In this document: one piece after another, positions 29,664 through 37,380 of the stretch
How positions within the stretch are numbered: position 1 is the first letter of the stretch
How the letters are laid out: every line of letters starts with the position of its first letter
DNA from: Clostridiales bacterium
GTDB taxonomy: Bacteria > Bacillota > Clostridia > Christensenellales > Borkfalkiaceae
NCBI GenBank assembly: GCA_015055945.1
Contig: SVHH01000003.1
Span: forward strand, 1 to 64,000
DNA length: 64,000 bases
Reading direction: 5' to 3'
The notes under the pieces: model-generated
Seen by the model: the letters and a program-made list of their open reading frames with translations, nothing else
Told to the model about the DNA's origin: nothing
Databases searched by the model: none
Translations under genes and position numbers: made by a program

Positions 29664-30530
29664 ATGTTTGGCTACGTAAAAACCGATTTTCCAAACATGT
29701 ACATGAAAGACGTGGTTTTATATAAAGCCATGTATTGCGGACTATGTAAGGGGATCGGCAAGTGTTGTGGAAATAAAGGTCGTTTGGTTTTGAATTATGA
29801 TTTAACCTTTTTATCCTTATTTACGCACAACTTACTTAACATAGACGTTAAGATTGAAAAACAGACCTGTATTATCCATCATATAAGAAAACGCCCAGTA
29901 GCCGTACCCGATGTGCTTACTGAAAGAATAGGTGCACTTAACGTAATTTTGGCTTATTATAAGTTAAATGATGACGTTATTGATAATAAGAAAGGTTTTA
30001 TAAAACGTTCGTTTTTTAAGTCATCCTATAAAAAGGCGGCAAAAAAAGAGCCTAAGTTTGACGCGATCGTTAAAGCGCGTTATGCTGAACTTAGAAAGTA
30101 TGAAAAGGCTAACTGCGACAGTATTGATATGGCGGCCGACCCGTTTGGGCTTATGATGAAAGACATCATTTTAGAACTTATTGGTGATGACTGTGCTGAT
30201 AACGTTAAAAAAATTGCCTACGAATTCGGTAAATGGATATATCTTATCGATGCGCTTGACGATTTTGATAAAGATAAGAAAAAGAAAAACTACAACGTAT
30301 TTGTAAACGCCAACCCAGATGTTTGCGATAAGCAAACTTTATTAATGACTAAAGGAAATGAAATTGTTTATATTTTCGGCACAATATTAAACGAAATTTC
30401 AACTTTAGAAAAAGGGCTTGATTACAAGTTTAATCACGATTTAATCAGTAATATTTTATCTTTAGGTTTGAAAGGACAAACCAAAGTGGTTATGGAGAAT
30501 AAAAAATGCAAGAATACTTCAAAATTTTAG
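29664..30530 (+). CDS. DUF5685 family protein
   Basis: 288-residue mostly helical soluble protein of the uncharacterised DUF5685 family. Recognisable features are the opening MFGYVKTDFPNMYMKD, a cysteine cluster YCGLCKGIGKCCG near 26-38, DLTFLSLF near 47-54, and the late FGKWIYLIDALDDFDKD near 188-204, an Asp-rich segment reminiscent of isoprenoid-synthase-like helices. Metal or Fe-S binding through the cysteines is possible but unproven. Its 3' end overlaps the J-like gene by 25 bases, so the two are coupled. Together with the next two genes it forms an uncharacterised module. Confidence 0.75.
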   Translation: MFGYVKTDFPNMYMKDVVLYKAMYCGLCKGIGKCCGNKGRLVLNYDLTFLSLFTHNLLNIDVKIEKQTCIIHHIRKRPVAVPDVLTERIGALNVILAYYKLNDDVIDNKKGFIKRSFFKSSYKKAAKKEPKFDAIVKARYAELRKYEKANCDSIDMAADPFGLMMKDIILELIGDDCADNVKKIAYEFGKWIYLIDALDDFDKDKKKKNYNVFVNANPDVCDKQTLLMTKGNEIVYIFGTILNEISTLEKGLDYKFNHDLISNILSLGLKGQTKVVMENKKCKNTSKF

Positions 30531-31111
30531 GCTTAAGTGAAAATGCAACCGATGAAGAAATTGAATTTGCCTACCAAAAATTAAAAAATCAGTATTCTAG
30601 GGACCGCTTTTTAGAAGGTGATCCTGGAAATAGAGCGGCAAGAATGCTTACCAAGGTTGAGACCGCTTATCATGAAATTATGGCGGTTAGAAAAAGTCAA
30701 AGCGAAACTGAAAGCGAAAGCGCTGCCGATTTATCTGAAGTAGATAGACTTATTAGAAACGGTGATATTACCGCTGCTCAAGAAGCGCTTGATAACGTTA
30801 GAAATAGAACGGCTGAATGGCATTACTTGCAGTCAGTAGTTTTCTACAAAAAGAATTGGGTAAACGAAAGTAAAAAACAACTTGAAATTGCACTTTCAAT
30901 GGATCCGCATAACCAAAAGTATGCTGACGATTTTGCCAAACTCAAACAAAAAATGGAGTATAACGAAAAACAATTTAAAGGTGCTCAAACTCAAGATCCC
31001 AACCAACAAGATATTCGTGATAGGCAAATGGGTGGCGAAGCCAACAATTGTTTATCTTTCTGCGCAACTTGGTGCTGTATAGACATGATGTGCAGTATGT
31101 GCTGTAGATAA
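30506..31111 (+). CDS. J-domain-like protein without the HPD motif, cysteine-rich tail
   Basis: 201 residues. The first 65 fold like a DnaJ J domain (EYFKILGLSENATDEEIEFAYQK...), but the His-Pro-Asp tripeptide needed to stimulate DnaK is missing; the corresponding loop reads YSRDRF. The middle (about 85-155) looks like TPR-type helical repeats, and the end is cysteine-rich (CATWCCIDMMCSMCCR). It may be a co-chaperone relative that has lost DnaK stimulation or a membrane/metal-associated adaptor. GGAG nine bases before the start lies within DUF5685; the stop shares one base with the next start. Confidence 0.75.
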   Translation: MQEYFKILGLSENATDEEIEFAYQKLKNQYSRDRFLEGDPGNRAARMLTKVETAYHEIMAVRKSQSETESESAADLSEVDRLIRNGDITAAQEALDNVRNRTAEWHYLQSVVFYKKNWVNESKKQLEIALSMDPHNQKYADDFAKLKQKMEYNEKQFKGAQTQDPNQQDIRDRQMGGEANNCLSFCATWCCIDMMCSMCCR

Positions 31112-31644
31112 TGAAAAGTAAACTTATTTCGATATCTGCAATTTCCGCAGGTTTTGTGGCTATCTTTTTATTGATAGGCGCTTACGTGGAAGTTGCGGAT
31201 ATTTTTACAATTATAATTGCGTCAATTTTTGTTACGCTACCGCTTTATTATAAGTCTTTTAAGGCTTGTTTTTTAGCGTTTTTAGCGGGTGGGGTTATAG
31301 CGTTTATTTGTAGCGGATTAAATATTTATTCATTAGTATTTCCGTCATATTTTGGATTTTTTGGTATTTATCCTATAGTTAAATTTATTTGCGTGGAAAA
31401 AAATCTTAATAAAATCGCCAGATTTTTAATAGGAATTATTTGGTGCGTGGTGGCGTTTATCGGTATATATTACTACTACATTACTATTGAACCTAGCGTT
31501 CTTAACGGATTTCCCGAATGGATACACGATTATATGATAATTGCTGTTGCAATCATTGGTGCTGTGTTTTACTTGATTTACGATAAATATTTAATAGTTT
31601 GTAGAAGAGTAAGCGATTATTATCTTAAGAAAATTATAAAATAG
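31111..31644 (+). CDS. Polytopic membrane protein of unknown function
   Basis: 177 residues with about five or six predicted membrane spans (roughly 5-25, 28-46, 50-70, 72-90, 102-122, 141-160) and a short basic tail. No family recognised. It is translationally coupled to the J-like protein, so the DUF5685, J-like and membrane proteins probably work together at the membrane. Confidence 0.7.
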   Translation: MKSKLISISAISAGFVAIFLLIGAYVEVADIFTIIIASIFVTLPLYYKSFKACFLAFLAGGVIAFICSGLNIYSLVFPSYFGFFGIYPIVKFICVEKNLNKIARFLIGIIWCVVAFIGIYYYYITIEPSVLNGFPEWIHDYMIIAVAIIGAVFYLIYDKYLIVCRRVSDYYLKKIIK

Positions 31645-31652
31645 GAATTCAA

Positions 31653-33059
31653 ATGGAAAAAAACGAGGAAAAAGTTGGCGTTGTCGTAGGTCTTGGCTCT
31701 AATGGCGAAGGCATTGTTAAAGAAGACGGCAAGGTCGTGTTCGTTCCATATACTTTAGTGGGCGAAAAAATTAAATATAAAATCTTAAAGGTTGATAAAA
31801 AATGCGCTTACGGCAAGGTGTTGGAAGTTTTAACGCCTGCTGAAATGCGTGTTAGACCAGCGTGTCCTGTATTTGGAAAGTGCGGTGGTTGCCAACTTCA
31901 GCATATTAAGTACGTAAATCAACTAAAGATTAAGGAAGAAAACGTTGCAAATTGTTTTGAAAAAATTGCAAACTTAAAAGTAGAAGTTAAAAACGCTGTT
32001 AAAGGTGATGACGAGTTTAGATATAGAAATAAACTTCAATTACCAGTTCAGGAAACCCCAAAAGGCACGGTTATCGGCTTTTATGCAGAAAATTCACATA
32101 GGGTAGTACCTATTGACGATTGCTTGATTAATGCGCGCTGGACTATTGATATTATTGCGGCGGTTAAGCAATATATTGAAGAATTTTCTATAAAAGGCTA
32201 TACTGAAAACGACGGTAGTGGCGAAATAAGAGAGATTACCGTAAAGGACGTAAAAGATAATCTTATTATAACAATGGTTGTTTTAGATGAAAATTTACGC
32301 GGAATAAGTCGCCTTATTGAAATATTAAATGAACGCTTAAACTTTACTTTCTCATTGTACTTAAACGTAAATAACAAAAACACTAACGTGATTTACGGTG
32401 AAAAATTTAAACTTGTTTACGGCGAGCCAGACTATACTGGAGATATGCTTGGTATTAAGTATAAAATCGGGGTTCAGTCTTTTATGCAGGTAAACAACTC
32501 CGTTTGTGCTAAACTTTACTCAGCGGTAAGGGACGCTGTTGATGCTGACGAAAACACTGTTGTAATCGATGCGTATAGCGGGGCGGGGCTTATGACCGCA
32601 CTGCTTTCTAAGCGCGCAAAAAAGGCTATCGGTGTTGAAATTATACCCGAAGCGGTAAGGTGTGCAAACGACTTAGCCGTTCAAAACGGACTTGACGATA
32701 AAATCAGTAATTACCTTGGGAAATGTGAAGACATTTTGCCAGACATAATTGAGAAAGAAAAGCAGTTAAACTCTAAGATTTGCCTTGTTTTAGATCCGCC
32801 TAGAAAGGGTTGTGATATTAGGGTTATAAACGCTATAATTAAGAGCGATATCGATAAGATTGTTTACGTTTCATGTAAACCTTCTACACTCGCAAGAGAT
32901 GTTGGTTTAATTACTGGCTCGCTTGCGGTTATAGATGGTGAAATTAAAAAGGTGGAAAATCCTAAACTTCGTTACGATATTTCTTTAGTTCGTCCTTTCG
33001 ATATGTTTGCAAACACAAAGCACGTTGAAACGCTAGTTGTTTTAATAAAAAGGCATTAA
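31653..33059 (+). CDS. rlmD: 23S rRNA (uracil-C5)-methyltransferase, RlmD/RumA type
   Basis: 468-residue SAM-dependent methyltransferase (TrmA/RumA family). N-terminal TRAM domain (about 5-62), a four-cysteine [4Fe-4S] motif (CPVFGKCGGCQ near 71-81, with the fourth cysteine near 153), SAM motif VIDAYSGAGLM near 303-313, DPPRKGCD near 380-387 and the catalytic-cysteine YVSCKPSTLARD near 405-416. Firmicutes paralogues (RlmCD) may methylate both U747 and U1939. The gene follows the membrane protein by eight bases. Confidence 0.92.
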   Translation: MEKNEEKVGVVVGLGSNGEGIVKEDGKVVFVPYTLVGEKIKYKILKVDKKCAYGKVLEVLTPAEMRVRPACPVFGKCGGCQLQHIKYVNQLKIKEENVANCFEKIANLKVEVKNAVKGDDEFRYRNKLQLPVQETPKGTVIGFYAENSHRVVPIDDCLINARWTIDIIAAVKQYIEEFSIKGYTENDGSGEIREITVKDVKDNLIITMVVLDENLRGISRLIEILNERLNFTFSLYLNVNNKNTNVIYGEKFKLVYGEPDYTGDMLGIKYKIGVQSFMQVNNSVCAKLYSAVRDAVDADENTVVIDAYSGAGLMTALLSKRAKKAIGVEIIPEAVRCANDLAVQNGLDDKISNYLGKCEDILPDIIEKEKQLNSKICLVLDPPRKGCDIRVINAIIKSDIDKIVYVSCKPSTLARDVGLITGSLAVIDGEIKKVENPKLRYDISLVRPFDMFANTKHVETLVVLIKRH

Positions 33060-33073
33060 TAAGGAGTTTTGAA

Positions 33074-33952
33074 ATGGAAACTAAACGCGTTGATATTGTT
33101 CAATTTGTTGTAGTTGTTTTATTAGGAGTTTTGTTAGCGTTTAATTACATACTTTTTATAAATCCAAACAATTTTGCGCCTGCGGGTATCAATGGTATTG
33201 CTGTAATGATTCAGTATAAATTTAACTTTTCCGTAGGTTATATGTCTTTAATCATAAACGTTCCACTTTGTATTTTTGCTTTTTTCTTGATAGAGAAAAA
33301 GTTTTCTATTAAAACTTTGTTTTTTTGCGTTGTGTATTCTTTAACGTATTTGTATTTGCAAACTCTTGATTTTTCAAAATTTCAATACAATGCTCAAGGT
33401 ATAGATACAATATATCCAGTAATTATAGCGGGACTTTTAAGTGGATTAGTTTACGGGTTTTTGTTTAAGATAAACGCATGCACGGGTGGAACAGATATTG
33501 TTGCTAAATATTTAAGTAAAAAGAAACCATTTTTGAACTTCTTTTGGGTAATGTTTTCAATTAACGCAGCTGTAGCTATTGCATCTTGTTTTGTGTATGC
33601 TGAAAACGGCTTTTTAAATTATAAACCAGCGTGCTTGTGTATGTTGTATTGTTTTGTTTCAAGTTTTATTGGCAACGCAATGCTTAAGGGGGCAAAGTCT
33701 GCTTATAATTTTACCATTGTAACTTCACAACCGCAAGATTTAGAAAAAGAAATATTGAAAAAATTACGCCATTCAGCAACGCGTGTGCAAGGGCAAGGTA
33801 TTTATTCTAATGAAGAAAAAACTATACTAACGTGTTTAATTAACAAACATCAACTTGTTGATTTTGAAAACATAATTAAAAAATATCCTGAAGCTTTCGT
33901 TTACGTGCAATCTGTTTCACAAACGTTTGGTAATTTTAAAAGGATAAAATAA
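33074..33952 (+). CDS. YitT family membrane protein
   Basis: 292 residues: five or six hydrophobic segments in the first 200 residues (DUF161) with the typical AFNYILFINPNNFAPAGING and NACTGGTDIVAKYL signatures, and a C-terminal cytoplasmic DUF2179 domain (about 215-292) that has a ferredoxin-like fold. Function unknown in spite of wide distribution; a transporter role is usually supposed. AAGGAG precedes the ATG. Confidence 0.88.
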   Translation: METKRVDIVQFVVVVLLGVLLAFNYILFINPNNFAPAGINGIAVMIQYKFNFSVGYMSLIINVPLCIFAFFLIEKKFSIKTLFFCVVYSLTYLYLQTLDFSKFQYNAQGIDTIYPVIIAGLLSGLVYGFLFKINACTGGTDIVAKYLSKKKPFLNFFWVMFSINAAVAIASCFVYAENGFLNYKPACLCMLYCFVSSFIGNAMLKGAKSAYNFTIVTSQPQDLEKEILKKLRHSATRVQGQGIYSNEEKTILTCLINKHQLVDFENIIKKYPEAFVYVQSVSQTFGNFKRIK

Positions 33953-33954
33953 TA

Positions 33955-34620
33955 ATGAAACTAATCTTAAATGCGTTAATTAAATTCGTTTTAGGGGTTG
34001 TTTTAGTTAGCACACTTTTATTTTTACCTGCATGTACTTTTAACTATTTTGGCGCTTGGCTCTTTATAGCGTTGCTATTTATTCCGATGTTTATTATGGG
34101 CATAGTAATGTTTTTAAAAGCCCCAAAACTACTAGAAAAACGCTTAAATAATAAGGAGAAAGAAAAAACTCAAAAAGGTGTGGTTGGTTTTTCTGGTTTA
34201 ATGTTTGTTGCTGGTTTCATAGTGTCGGCATTAGACTTTAGATTTTCATGGTCAACCGTTCCACTATGGCTTGTAATAGTTGCGTCAGTTCTGTTTTTAA
34301 TCGGCTATCTTTTATATGTGGAAGTTATGAGAGAAAACGCGTACCTTTCACGCACGATTGAAGTGCAAGAAAATCAGCAGGTTATAAGTACAGGGTTATA
34401 CGGTATTATTCGCCACCCGAGGTATTTAGCAACACTTTTAATGTTCTTGCCGTTGCCGTTAATTTTAGGCTCGTTTTGGGGATTAATTGTCTTTGTAATT
34501 TATCCAGTAATAATAATTATTAGAATAATTAATGAAGAAAAAGTGTTGACAAAAGACTTGAAAGGTTACTCTGAATATAAAAAGAAAGTTAAGTTTAGAC
34601 TTGTTCCTTTTATTTGGTAA
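33955..34620 (+). CDS. Isoprenylcysteine carboxyl methyltransferase (ICMT) family membrane protein
   Basis: 221 residues with four to five membrane spans and the family signature near residues 142-152 (GLYGIIRHPRY), followed by EEKVLTKDLKGYSEYKKKV near 195-213, the E-x3-L-x8-Y-x2-Y pattern of the phospholipid/isoprenylcysteine methyltransferase group. The bacterial substrate is unknown; small lipids are likely. It starts three bases after yitT and ends before a terminator. Confidence 0.82.
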   Translation: MKLILNALIKFVLGVVLVSTLLFLPACTFNYFGAWLFIALLFIPMFIMGIVMFLKAPKLLEKRLNNKEKEKTQKGVVGFSGLMFVAGFIVSALDFRFSWSTVPLWLVIVASVLFLIGYLLYVEVMRENAYLSRTIEVQENQQVISTGLYGIIRHPRYLATLLMFLPLPLILGSFWGLIVFVIYPVIIIIRIINEEKVLTKDLKGYSEYKKKVKFRLVPFIW

Positions 34621-34640
34621 AAGTTATTAACATTGAACTT

Positions 34641-34673
34641 AAAAGCAAGGTTTTTTTAGCCTTGCTTTTTTAT
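34641..34673 (+). terminator. Terminator after the ICMT gene
   Basis: AAAAGCAAGG / CCTTGCTTTTTT stem with T-rich loop and trailing T tract. Confidence 0.88.
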
Positions 34674-34751
34674 TATGGCTGACATAAAACTAGTATCTAA
34701 CTAATATAATTAGCATTAAGATATTAACAATCGATTAAAAAAATTAGGCAA

Positions 34752-34796
34752 AAATTGTTGATAAGTGCCATATTTTAACCGAGTTATCAACAATTT
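34752..34796. repeat. 13-bp perfect inverted repeat in the cwlD leader
   Basis: AAATTGTTGATAA (34752-34764) and TTATCAACAATTT (34784-34796), 19-nt spacer, ending one base before the GGGG ribosome site of the amidase gene. Could be an operator pair, a leader hairpin, or a terminator (TTTT follows GGGG). Confidence 0.6.
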
Positions 34797-34807
34797 GGGG
34801 TTTTATT

Positions 34808-35518
34808 ATGTTTGTCATAAAAAGGCGAAGTTTCATTATTATTTCAGTACTTTTAGCAACTGTTTTGGCGATAATAGTTTGTGTTGGGGCAATTACCTTA
34901 AATCCGGCGGGAGAAATGAATTCTGATAGAATTAAAATTGTTCTTGATGCCGGGCACGGGGGTGTTGACGCGGGTGTTAATGGTGTTAATACCGGTGTTA
35001 AAGAAAGTGAATTAAACTTAAAAGTTGTTAAAAAACTAGAAGGATATTTAGTTGCTGCGGGAATGGAAGTAACGCTTACAAGAAATTCTGATGCGGGGCT
35101 ATACGGCATTGCTACTAAAAACTTAAAGAAAAAGGATATGGAAAAACGCCGTGATATAATAAATTCAGTTAAGCCCGACTTGGTTATAAGTATACATATG
35201 AATAAGTATAGCTTGTCTACAAGGCGTGGTGCGCAAGTGTTTTACAAAAAAGGGGATGAAGTTGGAAAAGTTTTAGCAAAAAGTGTTCAAAACAGTTTTA
35301 ATAATATGGTGGAAGCAAGTAGAGAATGCAGCGTTTTAACTGGAGATTATTACATATTAAATTGCAGTGAGTACCCGTCGATAATTGCTGAGTGCGGGTT
35401 TTTATCAAACCCCGAAGATGAAGCCTTACTTATAACGGATAACTATCAAGATAAACTAGCGTTTACTATTTTTCAAGGTGTTGTTGATTATTTTTCTAAA
35501 ACTGCCGACAATACATAA
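34808..35518 (+). CDS. cwlD: N-acetylmuramoyl-L-alanine amidase, CwlD-like
   Basis: Zinc amidase_3 enzyme that cleaves the stem peptide from muramic acid. One N-terminal signal anchor (about 8-30), then the catalytic domain with LDAGHGGVDAG (zinc His50), E66 in KESELNL, SIHMN (His near 126) and the catalytic glutamate in IAECGFLSNPEDE near 192. 236 residues, the size of CwlD, which makes muramic-delta-lactam in the spore cortex. Given sigH and spoVM in the window a sporulation role is likely but inferred. GGGG ribosome site, seven bases before ATG. Confidence 0.83.
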   Translation: MFVIKRRSFIIISVLLATVLAIIVCVGAITLNPAGEMNSDRIKIVLDAGHGGVDAGVNGVNTGVKESELNLKVVKKLEGYLVAAGMEVTLTRNSDAGLYGIATKNLKKKDMEKRRDIINSVKPDLVISIHMNKYSLSTRRGAQVFYKKGDEVGKVLAKSVQNSFNNMVEASRECSVLTGDYYILNCSEYPSIIAECGFLSNPEDEALLITDNYQDKLAFTIFQGVVDYFSKTADNT

Positions 35519-35542
35519 AAATTTTGTTTGTAATTTTATTTT

Positions 35543-35570
35543 GCTCGAATTAAAATATTCGGGCTTTTTT
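35543..35570 (+). terminator. Terminator after cwlD
   Basis: GCTCGAAT / ATTCGGGC stem (one G-U pair) then six T. Confidence 0.8.
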
Positions 35571-35571
35571 A

Positions 35572-35600
35572 TTGTGTTTTTTAAAATAATATAGTATAAT
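35572..35600 (+). promoter_or_regulatory. Sigma-A promoter of mrnC
   Basis: TTGTGT (35572-35577), 17-bp spacer, TATAAT (35595-35600). Confidence 0.65.
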
Positions 35601-35651
35601 TAAGTTATTAAAAAATGGGGTAAGTATGAGTTGTTCAAATTAGGTGAAATA

Positions 35652-36035
35652 ATGGACAAGAATAAGGCTAACAACGTTAGCCCGATAGTATTAGCATTTG
35701 TTGGTGATGCAGTATATTCTTTATTCGTTAGGGAAAAGTTAACTTTTGAAACTGATTATAAGGCTGGCGAACTACAAAAACTATCCGCAAAAGAAGTAAA
35801 TGCAGGTGCTCAAGCCGAACTCGTTAAGGAAATTTTACCCTTACTTACTGAAGAAGAAATAGGTATCTTTAAGCGTGCGCGAAACACTAAAAAAGGCACT
35901 AAAGCAAAGAACGCTTCCGTTGCTGATTATAACGCTTCAACTGGGTTCGAAGCACTGCTCGGTTACTTATACTTAACTGGGCAAAATGAAAGATTAAATT
36001 TTATATTAAACAAAGGTGTTATAGATGAAAATTGA
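35652..36035 (+). CDS. mrnC: Mini-ribonuclease III
   Basis: 127-residue RNase III catalytic domain without a dsRNA-binding domain; in Bacillus it matures 23S rRNA ends. Motifs: LAFVGDAVYSLFVRE at the N-terminus and a C-terminal STGFEALLGYLYL with the catalytic acidic residues. ATG at 35652 has AGGTG five to six bases before it; an in-frame TTG at 35631 lacks a ribosome site. Overlaps rlmB by 11 bases. Order mrnC-rlmB-sigH follows Bacillus except that yacP is absent. Confidence 0.93.
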   Translation: MDKNKANNVSPIVLAFVGDAVYSLFVREKLTFETDYKAGELQKLSAKEVNAGAQAELVKEILPLLTEEEIGIFKRARNTKKGTKAKNASVADYNASTGFEALLGYLYLTGQNERLNFILNKGVIDEN

Positions 36036-36753
36036 AGGTAGGAATTCGGTTTATGAACTTCTTAAAACCGATAAAGAAATTGATAAAATTTTAGTTCAAA
36101 AAGACTTGAAAGACGAAGCGAGCAAGCGCCTTATCAACGTTATTCGTTCACACAAGGTTAAACTTCAACCCGTAGATAAGTACGTTATTGAAAAGGAAAG
36201 TGAAAGCAAGCGTCATCAAGGCTTTATCGCATACGTTTCAGATTATAAGTACTTTGACTTAGAAGATATAATTGCTGATTGTGCGGAAAAAGACGGTTTA
36301 GTAGTCGTTTGTAACGAAATTTTAGACCCGCATAACTTAGGCAGCATTATTAGGGTTTGCGAATGTGCTGGTGCTGACGGTATTATTATCGGCAAGGATA
36401 GAAGTGCATCTGTTAGCGATACTGTTATGCGCATTTCAGCGGGCGCGCTCAATCACATTAAAGTTGCAAAAGTTACTAATATTAATACGGCGATTGATAA
36501 ACTTAAAGATAACGGTTTTTGGGTTTATGGTGCGGAAGTTGGTGGTGGTAACATTTATAAATCAAACCTTACTGGCAAAATTTGCTTGGTAATAGGCGGT
36601 GAAGATAGTGGTGTTAAACGCCTAACCAAAGAAAAGTGCGACGGAATAATTTCAATACCTATGTTTGGTAAAGTTAATTCGTTAAACGCGTCAGTTGCGT
36701 GTGGTATTGCCGTTTATGAAGTTGTGAGACAGCGCGTAAGTCAAGATAAATAA
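36025..36753 (+). CDS. rlmB: 23S rRNA (guanosine-2251-2'-O)-methyltransferase RlmB/TrmH family
   Basis: SPOUT-class 2'-O-methyltransferase, 242 residues. N-terminal substrate-binding domain (about 1-75) begins with the family-typical EGRNSVYELL, followed by the knotted catalytic domain with DPHNLGSIIR near 99-108, VIGGEDSGV near 191-199 and IPMFGKVNSLNASVA near 211-225. Placement between mrnC and sigH supports RlmB rather than a tRNA paralogue. Confidence 0.92.
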   Translation: MKIEGRNSVYELLKTDKEIDKILVQKDLKDEASKRLINVIRSHKVKLQPVDKYVIEKESESKRHQGFIAYVSDYKYFDLEDIIADCAEKDGLVVVCNEILDPHNLGSIIRVCECAGADGIIIGKDRSASVSDTVMRISAGALNHIKVAKVTNINTAIDKLKDNGFWVYGAEVGGGNIYKSNLTGKICLVIGGEDSGVKRLTKEKCDGIISIPMFGKVNSLNASVACGIAVYEVVRQRVSQDK

Positions 36754-36776
36754 TAAATACTAAGGGAAAGGTAACT

Positions 36777-37370
36777 ATGAGTTATTTGAGTATGACCGAT
36801 GAGCAGTTAGTCGCTTTTGCCAAGACCGACAAAGGCAAGCCTTTTGAGGTGCTTATCGGCAGATACGACAAAATAATTCGCGGTATTGTAAATAAATATT
36901 TTTGTTTAGATGCTGATCGTGATGATTTGCGCCAAGCAGGGTTAATAGCCTTAGCCGATGCTGTTGATAGTTTTAATGAAGGTGCAAATTTTCAATCGTT
37001 TGCATATACTTGTATTCAAAACAAGGTGTTATCAGCGTTAAGGTCTAATAATTCTAAAAAGAACGAGCCGTTAAAAAATTATATCCCATTATCTGGGTAT
37101 GGCGACGGCAGCGTTGATAAAACGGAAGTTTTAGTTGACTCTAAAATAGGTCCTGAAGAATTTTTTGTTGATAAAGAAAGCAAAAATGAAGTCGAACTTA
37201 CTATTAAAAAAACTTTAAGTGAACTTGAATATAAAATTTTTGCCTTACATATTCAAGGATATTCGTATGAAGAAATAGGCAACAAACTTGAAAAACCGGA
37301 AAAATCCGTCGATAATGCTTTGCAACGCATAAGAAGAAAATTGCGTTCAAAGTTTGTCGTTAACGGTTAA
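36777..37370 (+). CDS. sigH: RNA polymerase sigma-H-like factor
   Basis: 197-residue sigma-70 family factor with regions 2 and 4. Region 2: YDKIIRGIVNKYF near 28-40, DADRDDLRQAGLIALADAVDSF near 43-64, FQSFAYTCIQNKVLSALR near 71-88; region 4: LSELEYKIF near 147-155 and GYSYEEIGNKL...VDNALQRIRRKL near 160-188. The size, NQSF-type region 2.3 and the mrnC-rlmB neighbourhood match Bacillus sigH (spo0H), which drives early sporulation and stationary-phase genes. Strong AAGG ribosome site. Confidence 0.85.
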   Translation: MSYLSMTDEQLVAFAKTDKGKPFEVLIGRYDKIIRGIVNKYFCLDADRDDLRQAGLIALADAVDSFNEGANFQSFAYTCIQNKVLSALRSNNSKKNEPLKNYIPLSGYGDGSVDKTEVLVDSKIGPEEFFVDKESKNEVELTIKKTLSELEYKIFALHIQGYSYEEIGNKLEKPEKSVDNALQRIRRKLRSKFVVNG

Positions 37371-37380
37371 GGAGAAATTT

